Shown here: positions 51,086 through 60,886 of the stretch, piece by piece | How positions within the stretch are numbered: the stretch's first letter is position 1 | How the letters are laid out: the number at the start of each line of letters is the position of its first letter | Source: Rhipicephalus microplus | Lineage: Eukaryota; Arthropoda; Arachnida; Ixodida; Ixodidae | Assembly (NCBI RefSeq): GCF_043290135.1 | Contig: NC_134710.1 | Coordinates: 205,126,692-205,190,691 of the forward strand | Length of the DNA: 64,000 nucleotides | Reading direction: 5' to 3' | Program-made: the position numbers and the translations under genes | Notes under the pieces: generated by a model | What the model was told of the DNA's origin: nothing | Seen by the model: only the letters and a program-made list of their open reading frames with translations | Database searches by the model: none

Positions 51086-51295
51086 GTGAGGGCAAAGACT
51101 TCGTCGACTGAGGCGAAGTCTAAGCGGCACACAGGTCGCTCTTCGGAGCGGGTGTCCAGTGCCTTGCAAGAGGCTATGGACACCACATCTAGTCAAACGG
51201 CGCCAGTAGCGCCGAAGGAGCGGCGACCTCTTGTCGATCACTCCATAAAAGTCAAAACACCAATTACAGGGCCTCACAAAGGCTCTGTAAAATGA
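51086..51295 (+). pseudogene. ORF1-like remnant of the I-type LINE
   Basis: A 69-codon frame rich in Ser, Lys and Arg with no domain. Its position between the LINE 5' region and endonuclease suggests an ORF1 fragment or 5' coding part. Identification is by position only. Confidence 0.35.
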
Positions 51296-51374
51296 GCTAA
51301 TTTGAACCTTGTTTACGCACAGCACTTTTTTTCTAATTCATAGTGAATAAAATCATTCAGTGAAATTTTAGAGG

Positions 51375-52440
51375 GCTACTCAGAAATCTAGAGGATGTTC
51401 AAGAACTTCTCAGTAAGTTCAACCCAAAAGTGCTGTGTGTGCAAGAAACACACCTAACTCCTGAATATATCGACTTTCTTCGCAAATACAATACTTTCCG
51501 AAAGGACCGTGAAGATGCTGTCGTATCATCTGGCGGAATAACCATTATAGCTGATAGAAGTGGGGCATGCAAGCAGATGAAGCTCCGGACAGCCATTGAG
51601 GCAGTGGCCATTCGAGCTGTACTTTTTAACAGTCATCACCTTACGCTCTCTGTATATACCACCACACCATCAACTTAACAGGCACGACTTGGAATCATTA
51701 TTACATGAACTCCGGGAACCCGTTTTGAATTTAGGTGACTTTAATGCACACAATGTCCTGTGGGGCGATCCTCGATGTGATGCTCGAGGACGTCTGATTG
51801 AACATCTTCTTTATTAGTCTAGCTTATGTCTCTCAAATACAAAGGAGCCTACATACTTTAGCCTCGCAAACAATTCATACTCCTCGGTGGATCTTAGCGT
51901 TTCAACACCTTCCCTTTTAGCCTATTTTAAATGAAATGTTCTTAAAAGCCTTTGTGGGAGTGACTACTGCCCAATTATTCTGAGCGCGCTGAACAAAGGC
52001 CAACTATCTCCGCGGGTTCCGAGGTGGAAGCTTGACTCAGCTGATTGGGAACAGTACCAAACTCTTACCCACATGACATGGACTGAGATGTCTGCTGTGA
52101 CCATTGATGATGCTGTCGCGTATTTCACAGCTTTCATTCTTGATGCCGCATCCAAGGGCATTATTCAAACGAGAGGTATGAGTTTGAAACGGCGAGATAT
52201 ATGGTGGAACGATGCCTGCAGGAAAGCTCGGAGGAATCAGAACAAAGCGTGGGCGTAGCTTCGTGATTTTGCAACAGTGGAAAACCTCGAAAACTTTAAA
52301 AAGGTCAAATCGCAGGCAAAGAGAACACGCAGACAAGCCAGACGAGAGAGTTCGACAAAGTTCATTACGAGCATCAACTCGTACGTAGATGAAAGAAAAG
52401 TGTGGAACAATGTCCAGAAAATTAAAAGCAACAAACATAC
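51375..52440 (+). pseudogene. LINE endonuclease, broken
   Basis: Endonuclease/exonuclease/phosphatase-type motifs: VLCVQETHL (catalytic Glu), GGITIIADRS, then in a shifted frame LGDFNAHNVLWGD (GDFNAHN motif). A WWNDACRKARR segment follows at about 52200-52245, and a basic region up to 52440. Stops and frame changes occur between 51678 and 51720, after 51815, and near 52255. The enzyme would nick target DNA to start LINE insertion; this copy cannot. Confidence 0.85.
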
Positions 52441-52669
52441 TTGCTCCCATTAGTAAATAGCCTCGTAGAAAGCTTGGCGGACAAAGCTAGCTTTTTTGGT
52501 GCACATTTTGAACATATCCCTATCGGAAAAAAACGAATGGTGGGCATGGTGGAAACCACCACCCACCATTATAGTGGATTGATGTAGTGGGTGAATGGTG
52601 GGAAACACCCACCATGGCGCATGGTGGGTATGGTGGGTGCTGCAGTGCCGGCAACACTTGAGCGCGAAA

Positions 52670-52838
52670 TGACGTCAGAATCACCATGACGAGCTGCCAC
52701 AAAAAATAAAAAAGAATTCTATAAAAACGGTATAAAAAACACCCGTCCTGTAAAAAAAATGGCGTTACGGAGGATCGAACGTGCAACCTGCGCATTCCCA
52801 TTCGAAGACGCTAACCACTGCGCCACACCAACATGACG
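52670..52838 (-). mobile_element. tRNA-like SINE nested in the DNA element
   Basis: On minus: GGTGTGGCGCAGTGGTTAGC (A box), GTTGCACGTTCGATCCTCCG (B box), then an A/T-rich body with a CATTTTTTTTACAGG start. It resembles the copy at 5535-5740. The body fades into the DNA element; boundaries are approximate. Confidence 0.6.
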
Positions 52839-53665
52839 GTCATTGCGTGTTAAATACTTAGTTGGGATACAAACTTAAGGTTCAACTTAAGTTATGTTTG
52901 TCGTGTACACAACATAGATGAGATCTACACCTGCTACTAAATATTGCACATTTATTAAACACGAGCAACTGCGGCCTGTAACGATTGCCACTATGTTAAT
53001 GGCACTAGTGCTATTTTTTTTTTTACAGTTCACAACTTCAATGAAAAAAAAAAAAACAAGTGGACTGGGGAGCAGCAACAGTTTACCGGCGGGGTCTGCC
53101 AAGTTTAATATCCGTTTCGCGCTCGTTCTAAAGGGTGACATCTGCTCACGCTTTATGACGCTTCTAGGCTCATTTCATAGATACGCCCACCTAATTTATT
53201 TGATTGAGTATTGGGATGCTTTTCGCATAATGTAGAGGGTGGTCGCTCCAGCGCAATGCTGTAGCTATTTCGCTAAAGCAACGACTACATAACGGCTTGG
53301 CCAAAACGAATGCAGTGTGCCGGAAACATTGCGCTATCATAATGGTTCACCAAGCACATGAATTGCCACGTCTGAGTTCTCGTACAAAAGCTAGAGAAGT
53401 GCCGGCGAGTGCGACCGGCGGCTGTCGGTGAGAGGACACTTAATTACGTTCTCTGGGAGTGCTTTAATCGCGTCGCATCGATGTTTGTTGCTTCTTGAGC
53501 AGACACCTTACACAATGAAAAATGCTTCATTTAGGTTAACTGCATGATGCCATATGGCTGCACTGTACTGTCATACTTAATCGTCGTAATCGTGTATTCT
53601 GAAACCCGGAAGCACGGATAACACAATTGTACGGGCTCGGTCAGTAGGCCTAACCTTTGGTGGAA

Positions 53666-53990
53666 ATCATGGTGGTAGAACATGTAGTGTACAGATCCCA
53701 GCTTGGTACACTATATGAATTGCCCGCCATTATAAGCCCACCCATCATCTGCTTACTGCTTCCCAGCATTATCGCGATGGTGGTCAGAGCTTCTCAGCTT
53801 GGTACACCATGTGGCCCACCATAACAAGCAGCACCCATCATCTGCTTAGTGCTTCCCAGCATTATCGCAATGGTGGGAAGAGTTTCTCAGCTTGGTACAC
53901 CATGTAGCCCACCATGATAAGCACCACCCACCATATGCTTAGGGCTTCCCAGCATTATCGCAATGGTGGGCAGAGTGTTCCATTATTGCC
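53666..53990. repeat. 93-bp tandem repeat inside the DNA element
   Basis: CTTCCCAGCATTATCGC begins units at 53759, 53852 and 53945, exactly 93 bases apart. An earlier partial unit extends to about 53690. Each unit also has CTTGGTACACYATGT and CCCAYCATMTGCTTA. Confidence 0.92.
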
Positions 53991-54289
53991 CACTATCTAG
54001 CCTCTGCTTTCCACCATCGTTTCCACTTTACCCATCATCTGTACACCATACAACCCAGTATGTCCCGGCATAACCACCGTATTTTTCACTACGTCCCACC
54101 ATAGCCATCATAATTTCCACCATGCCCACTAATATTTCCACCATGCCCACTATTATTTCCACTACGCCCACCATGTTTTCCAGTATCCACCATGGCAATT
54201 TTTCCAATAGGGATATCGAGCTCTTCACACTACTCTGACGCATTCCAAATATACAAGTCACAGTTAGAACAACGAAACCTAGAAATAAA

Positions 54290-55521
54290 AAATTGAGGCT
54301 TATAACGAGCCATTCTGCTTAGCAGAATTGCAAATAGCACGGAACTGTCGCAGTACTTGTTGTCCAGGTCCTGACTCTATAATGTATGAGATGCTGAAGC
54401 AACTACCCTCCGAAACACACAAAAAACTTTCCTTTCTCTTTAGAATCTTATCTTGTTTTCTGGTGTGATCCCCTCTTCTTCGAAAGAAGCTGTGATAATT
54501 CCAATTTTGAAGCAGGGTCAGGTCAGGTCAGCCTATAGCATTAACCAGTTGCACCAGTAAATATTTCGAAAAAATGATTAATTGCCGCCTACTACACTTT
54601 CTAGAATCAAACAAACTGCCAGACGAATACCAGTGCGGGTTTAGAGAAGTCCAGTTTACCACCGATCATCTCATATGAATTGAGGCACGCATACGTGAAG
54701 CTTTTGTTCATAACTAGTTTTTTTTATGTGTATTCCTCGACATGAAAAAGGCCTATGATACGGCGTGGAAGTTTGAGATATTGACAGACCTCTCGCATAT
54801 GAGTATACGTGGTTATATCTTCAATATCATCGAAAGTTACCTGTCTCATCGCATATTCCGGATTCTAGTAGGCAATGTCTTAACACGAACATTTGTACAG
54901 AAAACCAGAGTACCAAAGGGTGGGGTACTGAGCTGCACGCTCTTTATTATAAAAATGAACTCTCGTAACATATTTTGCTTCACATATGTTGATATCCAGA
55001 TAGCTTTTCAATCGTGTTTTCTCGGCATCTGGAAGCGACAGGCCCAGCTTGCTCTAAATAAAGTGTCCAAATGGGCTGATGAAAGAGAGTTCAAAGTCAA
55101 CCGACAAAAAGGCACATTTGTTCTGTTCGTACGGAAAAGAGGCTTACGCCCTGATCCTCAGATTGTCATGAAAGGCGAACGTCTGCCCGTAAGCACAGAA
55201 AATAAGTTCCTGGGTATAATCTTGGACTCGAAACTAACATTTGTAAGACACATCAAACAATTTAAAAATACATATATGGAAACAATGAATATTCTGATGG
55301 TATTGTCACACACATCCTGGGGCAGCGACATAAAGTGCCTCATGAATCTGTACACAAGCCTGGTGCGTTCACGTCTTGACTATGTAGCAATAGTAAATCA
55401 TTCAGCCTCACTAAGCGCAATGAAGATTCTGGATCCTGTTCATAATCTGGGCATCTGCCTCTCTACAGGTGCCTATGGAAGGAGCCTTGTAGAGAGCCTT
55501 TACGCTGAGACGAATGAGTAA
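54290..55521 (+). pseudogene. LINE reverse transcriptase, broken
   Basis: Before 54742 frames are broken but readable: PGPDSIMYEMLK, LHFLESNKLPDEYQCGF. From 54742 the frame is open: LDMKKAYDTAW (first palm Asp), TRVPKGGVLSCTLFI (a degenerate PQGSVLSP-type block), then FTYVDIQIAF where a YADD-type box is expected. The box reads YVDI, so the catalytic pair is lost. Thumb segments follow (VSKWADEREFKVN, FLGIILDSKLTF, SRLDYVAIV). Inactive relic. Confidence 0.85.
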
Positions 55522-55573
55522 TCACTCAGCCTGCAATGGTCCTACATGTCTTTTATCTACTAGCTGAATGTGA

Positions 55574-56548
55574 ATGGCGATAAGGAACACCCTATGTACT
55601 ACATATTTAATGATTTGTCTAGTCCTGCACTTTTTGGAAAGGCTGCCTCACCCCTCGTTGAGGCAGCCTTACTCACATCGCGTGAGGGGCATGGCCAAGA
55701 TAACTGGCGTGCTGCTTTTTGAACTGTGCCTCATGGCTCCTGCTGCACACCTACCACCACGGCAATGGCAGGTCATAGAATGTGATGTATCCCTCGTGGA
55801 AGTGACGAAACATGCACCTATTGCACAAGTACACACATACTTCATGGAATTAAAACACAAATATGCTTGCCCTGAATTTTTCACTGATGCCTCCAAGTCT
55901 CTCACTTCTGTGCCCTATGCAGCTGTCGGCCAATTCTTTTCAGCTTCCGGTATTCTGCATCCACAAACAAGCATTTTCCCCGCAGAAGCTCATGCGCTGT
56001 CTGTGGCTGCCAAACATATCAAATAATTAAACATAGAACGCGCGGTTATATACACAGACTCTCTGTGTTGTAACAGCTTTGAAAACAATGAAAAAACATA
56101 AAAATCCCATGCTTGTATCACGTTACTAGCTTTTATGCACGATCTATGCACTGAAACTGTATGTTGTAGTGTGCTGTGTGCCAGGGCACCGCGAGATTGG
56201 TGGAAACGTGGCCACGGACCAGCTATAGCTGTATCCGCGTGCGACAACGCTGCCACCAACGCATATTTGACTGTCCCTGTACTTGACATGAATGACTTCC
56301 CGAAAGAAAGCCTCAGGGCATATTGGCAGTGCCTATGGGACAGGCAGACTGAAAATAAACATGTTATTAAACCCAAACTTGAAAATTGTCCACCGGTATC
56401 TAGATCATGCGACACACAAGTAACACTTACCAGGCTACAAATAGGACACGCACACAGCACACATTCATATCTTCTGTCTGGTGGTGAACAATCCAGCTGT
56501 GACAAATGTGGCGAACCACTTACACTTCTCCACATCCTTTTCCAGTGA
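55574..56548 (+). pseudogene. LINE RNase H and C-terminal knuckle, broken
   Basis: RNase H motifs EFFTDASKSL, AEAHALSVAA and, after a stop, VIYTDSL. A further frame (56135-56548) carries the C-terminal end with RLQIGHAHSTHSYLLSG and the knuckle start CDKCGEPLTLLHILFQ, with a TGA just before the last cysteine is reached. Confidence 0.8.
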
Positions 56549-57021
56549 CGCGAGTTCGATGGTATAAGAAAAAAAAACATTTTTACTGCCCTACCGACAG
56601 CAACTTCCATTGCACCCTTCTATGTTCATCGGTAGGGATGCACTGTTTAAACAAAAATCATTGTTGGCATTTTTAGAAGAATTACATGGTTTTAACATTA
56701 TAATCTGAGGTGACCCATAGCACGGCCTCCGTCCAGAGGTCGCTGCTGCTGTGGCTGCATAGACAGCACCCTGCCTCGAGGCCCTTGTGCTCAAGGGCAC
56801 TGATTAGGCAAATGTGCTAAATACCATGTGAGCCCGAAATTTTTCCTTATTCATATTACTATGAGTATCGGCATTGATCTTTTAGAGAAATATTTCACCT
56901 CATACACAGGATTGTAATATGTTACCTGTTCAGTCCACCCTAAGGTGAACAATTTTAGGCCTTTATACAGCCCTGTTGCATCATCGTAGTTGATATACTT
57001 TACATGTCATCGTTAAATCGC
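56549..57021 (+). other. 3' untranslated part of the I-type LINE
   Basis: No coding frame; contiguous with the LINE C-terminal region and interrupted at 57022 by a SINE. Contains GC-rich CTCCGTCCAGAGGTCGCTGC, then AT-rich sequence. Confidence 0.6.
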
Positions 57022-57258
57022 GCCCCGCCGCAGTGGTCTAGTGGCTAAGGTACTCGGATGCTGACCCGCAGGTCGAGGGATTGAACCCGGCTGCGGCGGC
57101 TGCATTTTCGAAGAAAGCGGAAATGGTGTAGGCCTGTGGGCTCAAATTTGGGCGCACGTTGAAGAACCCCAGGCGGTGAAAATTTCCGAAGCACTTCACT
57201 ACGGCGTTTCTCATAATCATTTGGTGGTTTTGGGATGTTAAACTCCACACATCACTCA
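57022..57258 (+). mobile_element. tRNA-derived SINE, family 1, in LINE 3' end
   Basis: GCCCCGCCGCAGTGGTCTAG, GTGGCTAAGGTACTCGGATG, B box GAGGGATTGAACCCGGCTGC, the standard body, ending ATCACTCAATC. Flanked by ATCGTTAAATC (57009) and ATCGTTACATC (57259), an 11-bp duplication with one difference. Confidence 0.92.
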
Positions 57259-57353
57259 ATCGTTACATCACAAATCATCGCCACTCTTCCATCTTTTGCA
57301 TGGCGTACTTTGACCAAACATGGCCCTGGCGCCATTAAAACCTATCTATCATC

Positions 57354-59640
57354 AAGGCGGACGGTTTGACGTAATGCATGTGTGATGTGGGCTAAGAGAG
57401 GTAGCAGTAGGGGCAGAAAACTTCACTTCGTTCATGTAGTTCCAAAGGATGGAGCGTTCAATCCAGGTCCCCTTCACTACAGTAGTCTGGCTGGTCCTGT
57501 CAGTCAGACTTATCTGATCTTGCAGTCGTGTACTGCAAAGAGCATCTTCTCACAGAGTGAGGGATAGGTATAGTGTTCGTGGTTGACCCAGCTCTGTCGT
57601 TGGACCGATTTGAAAAGGAGCCAAAACTCAAGCTATAAGTAGCCAAACTAGCCACGCTATTTATTTTTATTGCCAAATTTGTAGCTGAATACAACAGAAG
57701 CAATGTTATGCGAGCCATTTTGATTCATGTACAGTAAATATTGTCATTTCGAATAAGCAAGTCTATTAAATAAAAATAGGATTATGTACATTTTTTTTCC
57801 TTCGCGTTTGGTCTTCAAGCCAAAGAGAAATTGAAAGTATGTAAATAAATTATAATAAGCTCATTTACCTTGCATATAGTTTATGTAAAACATAGATAGT
57901 TTTGGCATATGAGGAGTGATATCAATCATTCAATCCAAGAAATAAGTGGGACATCGAACATTGCATCAGTCATTCTTTGAATCTAAATACGGAATTCAAT
58001 TAAAAGAGTTTACAGAATACCATTCCAGCTTGAGCTAGCAAGCTCTGGTTGGAGATGACAGCCCAGCTTCGTTTTGTTGTGGACTTTTTTGTGTCAAGTA
58101 CGAGTACGAACATACGCAGAGCATGAAAATTATAAACTTGCGTGTAGCAAGTGAATGCATAACAGGCTGCGTGAGGAGTGTGCGAACGACGCGTTTGCGA
58201 ACAGTCACGACACATCGCAACTCCTTATGACACAGGCAAGCGACATACTCCTTTGGGTGCACTTGACGCTGCCAATGCTTTTACTATGTCGGGAAAGAAG
58301 CCGCGCGCATTGGCTAACATGAGAGAAATGTTAAAAAACAGTTTATTTATATGCAAATATTCAAAAATGGCTAGTTTATGCGTAAAAACAGAAGTTCAAA
58401 AGTAGCGAAAGTAGCTATGTCACCAACCTGAAATTTTCGTCACCAGACGGGGTCGTTAAGTAACCAATTTGGGGCAAAGTAGCCACCAACGGCTTCCCTC
58501 ATTGGTCCAGTCGTTTGTGGCATTCCCACCAAGAAGGGTAACGGTGTCCTAAACAAAAAGCAAATGAGTCTGGGTACTGGGTTGGGTACGAAGTAGGTAA
58601 GAGTGAAAGGTTCGATCAGGAATGTTTAGCGTGAAGCTAGCGCCAAGCGGCTGTATCCACGTGGTATATATAGTTTCGCCTGTGGTGCATCCACCTCAAA
58701 AGGTGGTATAGCTGCCATAAAGTATTACACATTTCAAAAGAAGCTCTCATATATCAGTGCGCATTGAACAATCAGCTACGTTTGAGTTTAATGTTAGGCC
58801 TATTCCTTTGTATTTTTTGCAAAATACATCTATGAAAATGTAACACATTCTTGACTAAGCGAATAAAACCGCACCTATCATCCTCCCTTTACCTTGTCAA
58901 CGTGAACGAAACACATATATCACGCCAGTAGAGCTCTACTTTCTTTCTTAATACTTTCTTTGTTCTTTCCTTACTCTCACTCTCAAAAGCACCGAAGTAT
59001 CTGAACAGCCTTCTTCTCTCCTTTTTTTCTTTTCCTCTTTTGTGCACCTAATTTTTCTCCCCCTTTTCAACTTTTGAGGCTGCAGAACTGTGAACAAACC
59101 ACAGATAAGAACGCTCCCAAGTAAGGCATTTTTGCCTACTAAAACGGTAGTCAAGAGACTAGAGCGATCATCTCCAATGCTGAAAACACTCGTTTCGATC
59201 CTCAAAGGTGCCGGACACTCACTGGTTATTCTACCCCGGCCTGGCTTTCGGCTTTCGAAATTTTGGGTGCTCGATTCTCGAGAAGATGGCCTCTCCTTCG
59301 TCGAACGTTTTTGACTACTGTTTCCTCTGCCTTCATCAACAATCAGCTGTGTTAACTAATTGGTTACAGAAATGAGGGCCCCTCTTTGCCCTAAACCACC
59401 ACTACTGCATCATGCGCATACTGCAACAGTCTTGATGAAGAGAGGTCAGCTTACTAAAAGATTCATTACAGCGACATTTAAGCGATGTTCATGGTGCTTA
59501 GCGGTAATCTATAAGTGCTTCTAGAAAAACCCAGCAGGATTTGTAGATATCAAATTTTTTGAATGGTAAGAAAGTGTCAAGCTTGCGTGTGTGGTTAACT
59601 AAATTTTAAAAACCTATCTTCATGTATCTTTCTTTATTTG
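57354..59640. other. Unassigned intergenic or 5' intron DNA
   Basis: No protein family or SINE head recognised. If the receptor gene at 59705 has upstream non-coding exons, part of this may be intron. Confidence 0.45.
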
Positions 59641-59643
59641 CAG
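59629..59643 (+). promoter_or_regulatory. 3' splice site before the receptor coding exon
   Basis: TTTCTTTATTTGCAG ends at 59643, a good polypyrimidine tract and acceptor 61 bases before the start codon. It implies an upstream 5' untranslated exon not visible here. Confidence 0.65.
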
Positions 59644-59704
59644 GTTGCTCCTGTGATCACAAGTGTGGATTACTAAGTTGAAAAAAGGAGGAAATAAAGC
59701 ACTC

Positions 59705-60886
59705 ATGGCCGAGGTTCTGAACGTGAGCAGCATGCTGCAGATAGCGGATGGCCTGTATCTGGACAAGGAAAACATCTCCCTGGTGGAGGCTAACCTGAGT
59801 AGGCCCTTCGCTGGCTTCGACGTGTTTGAGGAAGAGGAGCTTCCATACCACGGCGCTGAACTTGGTCGCTTCCATGCATGGTATACGAGCCACCTTCACG
59901 GCTACCTGAGCATGACTGTGTGCGTGTTCGGCATCCTCGCCAACGTGCTTAACATCATCGTCCTCACGCAACGCAACATGGTGTCACCAACGAACGGCAT
60001 TTTGACGGGACTCGCCGTGGCCGACATGCTGGTGATCGCCACATACTTGCCATACACCATCACGACACACGTGATGCCACCCACACGCACGCAGAGCTTC
60101 GGTACGGCAGTCTTCATCCTTGTTCACGCGCACGTGAGCGTTGTCTTCCACACAGTGTCCACGTGGTTGACTGTGACGTTGGCCGTGTGGCGTTTTCTCG
60201 CCGTCAGCTTCCCGGCCTCAAGCAAGGAGTGGTGCAGCATGCAGCGCGCTCGCTGGGCTGTCGTCAGCGTATATGTGTCGTGCGCTCTTTGCTGCTTGCC
60301 AGTGTACCTTTCGTTTACAGTGCACCAGGCAGGAACGCCACAGGAACCATCGTACAAGGTCGACTTTAGTAACATAACACGCGCCAATGGCGCTTTCTTG
60401 CAAAATCTAAATTTTTGGACCTACTCGGTCCTCATGAAGCTGGTCCCTTGTGTGGCACTAACAGGCCTCAGCCTTGGGCTGCTGCGAGTGCTCTATGAAG
60501 CTAAGGCTCGCAAGCGACGCCTTCGGCGAGGGGCTAGTGGCCACAGCGGCCATGGAGGTGGCAGTGAAGAGGCCCGGGACCGCACCACACGTATGCTTCT
60601 CGCTGTACTCCTGCTTTTTCTGGTGACCGAATTCCCGTCCGGTATAGCTGCCCTTCTCAGTGGCATTCTCGGCGATGACTTCTTTCTGCACGTCTACATG
60701 AACTTCGGAGAGGTTATGGATATCCTGGCGCTGGTCAATAGTGCTGTCAACTTCATTTTATATTGCTCCATGAGCAGGCAGTTCCGCAAAGCCTTTGCTG
60801 CTCTCTTCACGCCTCGTATCATGGCCAAGTGGTTTCCTCTGACGTCGGAACCGCCGAACAGTACCTACGCCACCACTTGTGTCTAG
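59705..60886 (+). CDS. Neuropeptide GPCR, myosuppressin receptor-like
   Basis: A 393-residue rhodopsin-class receptor in the plasma membrane, probably for a FMRFamide-type peptide (myosuppressin), acting through G proteins in muscle or neurons. The start is the first ATG after an in-frame TGA (59654). The N-terminus has glycosylation sites N6, N23 and N30 and no signal peptide. Helices are at about 63-88 (N in ILANVLNIIVL), 97-120 (LAVAD), 134-162, 183-205, 236-262, 294-322 and 328-353. Family-typical segments are WLTVTLAVWR at the end of helix 3, RMLLAVLLLFLVTEFP in helix 6, and the helix 7 block DILALVNSAVNFILYCSMS. WRF replaces DRY, and NSxxNFILY stands for NPxxY. The usual helix-3/loop-2 cysteine pair is absent. 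Intracellular loop 3 is basic, Gly/Ser-rich. The frame is intact. GPCR identity is near certain; ligand type is inferred. Confidence 0.93.
   Translation: MAEVLNVSSMLQIADGLYLDKENISLVEANLSRPFAGFDVFEEEELPYHGAELGRFHAWYTSHLHGYLSMTVCVFGILANVLNIIVLTQRNMVSPTNGILTGLAVADMLVIATYLPYTITTHVMPPTRTQSFGTAVFILVHAHVSVVFHTVSTWLTVTLAVWRFLAVSFPASSKEWCSMQRARWAVVSVYVSCALCCLPVYLSFTVHQAGTPQEPSYKVDFSNITRANGAFLQNLNFWTYSVLMKLVPCVALTGLSLGLLRVLYEAKARKRRLRRGASGHSGHGGGSEEARDRTTRMLLAVLLLFLVTEFPSGIAALLSGILGDDFFLHVYMNFGEVMDILALVNSAVNFILYCSMSRQFRKAFAALFTPRIMAKWFPLTSEPPNSTYATTCV

Larger units (their letters stand above)
52518..54212. mobile_element. Inverted-repeat DNA element inserted in the LINE, ATAT duplication
   Basis: The 1,695-bp unit begins CCCTATCGGAAAAA and ends with the reverse complement of CCCTATTGGAAAAA, flanked by ATAT on both sides (52514-52517, 54213-54216). 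Removing it with one ATAT restores the LINE reading (GAHFEH-I-ELF). The subterminal parts are densely packed with CCACCAT/ATGGTGG units on opposite strands. No transposase is visible, so it is non-autonomous. The superfamily is not identified. Confidence 0.82.
50945..57353 (+). mobile_element. I-type LINE (endonuclease, RT, RNase H), decayed and interrupted
   Basis: The segments in order are a GC-rich 5' region, a short ORF1-like frame, an apurinic-type endonuclease, RT, RNase H, a C-terminal knuckle, and a 3' end near CGCCATTAAAACC (about 57341). It is interrupted by an inverted-repeat DNA element (52518-54212) and a SINE (57022-57258). Many stops and frame changes show it is an old copy. 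The 5' boundary is approximate. Confidence 0.85.

Noticed and set aside
59663..59704. Upstream start of the receptor at 59663
   Set aside because: That codon is GTG. The first ATG is at 59705, and an in-frame TGA lies at 59654.
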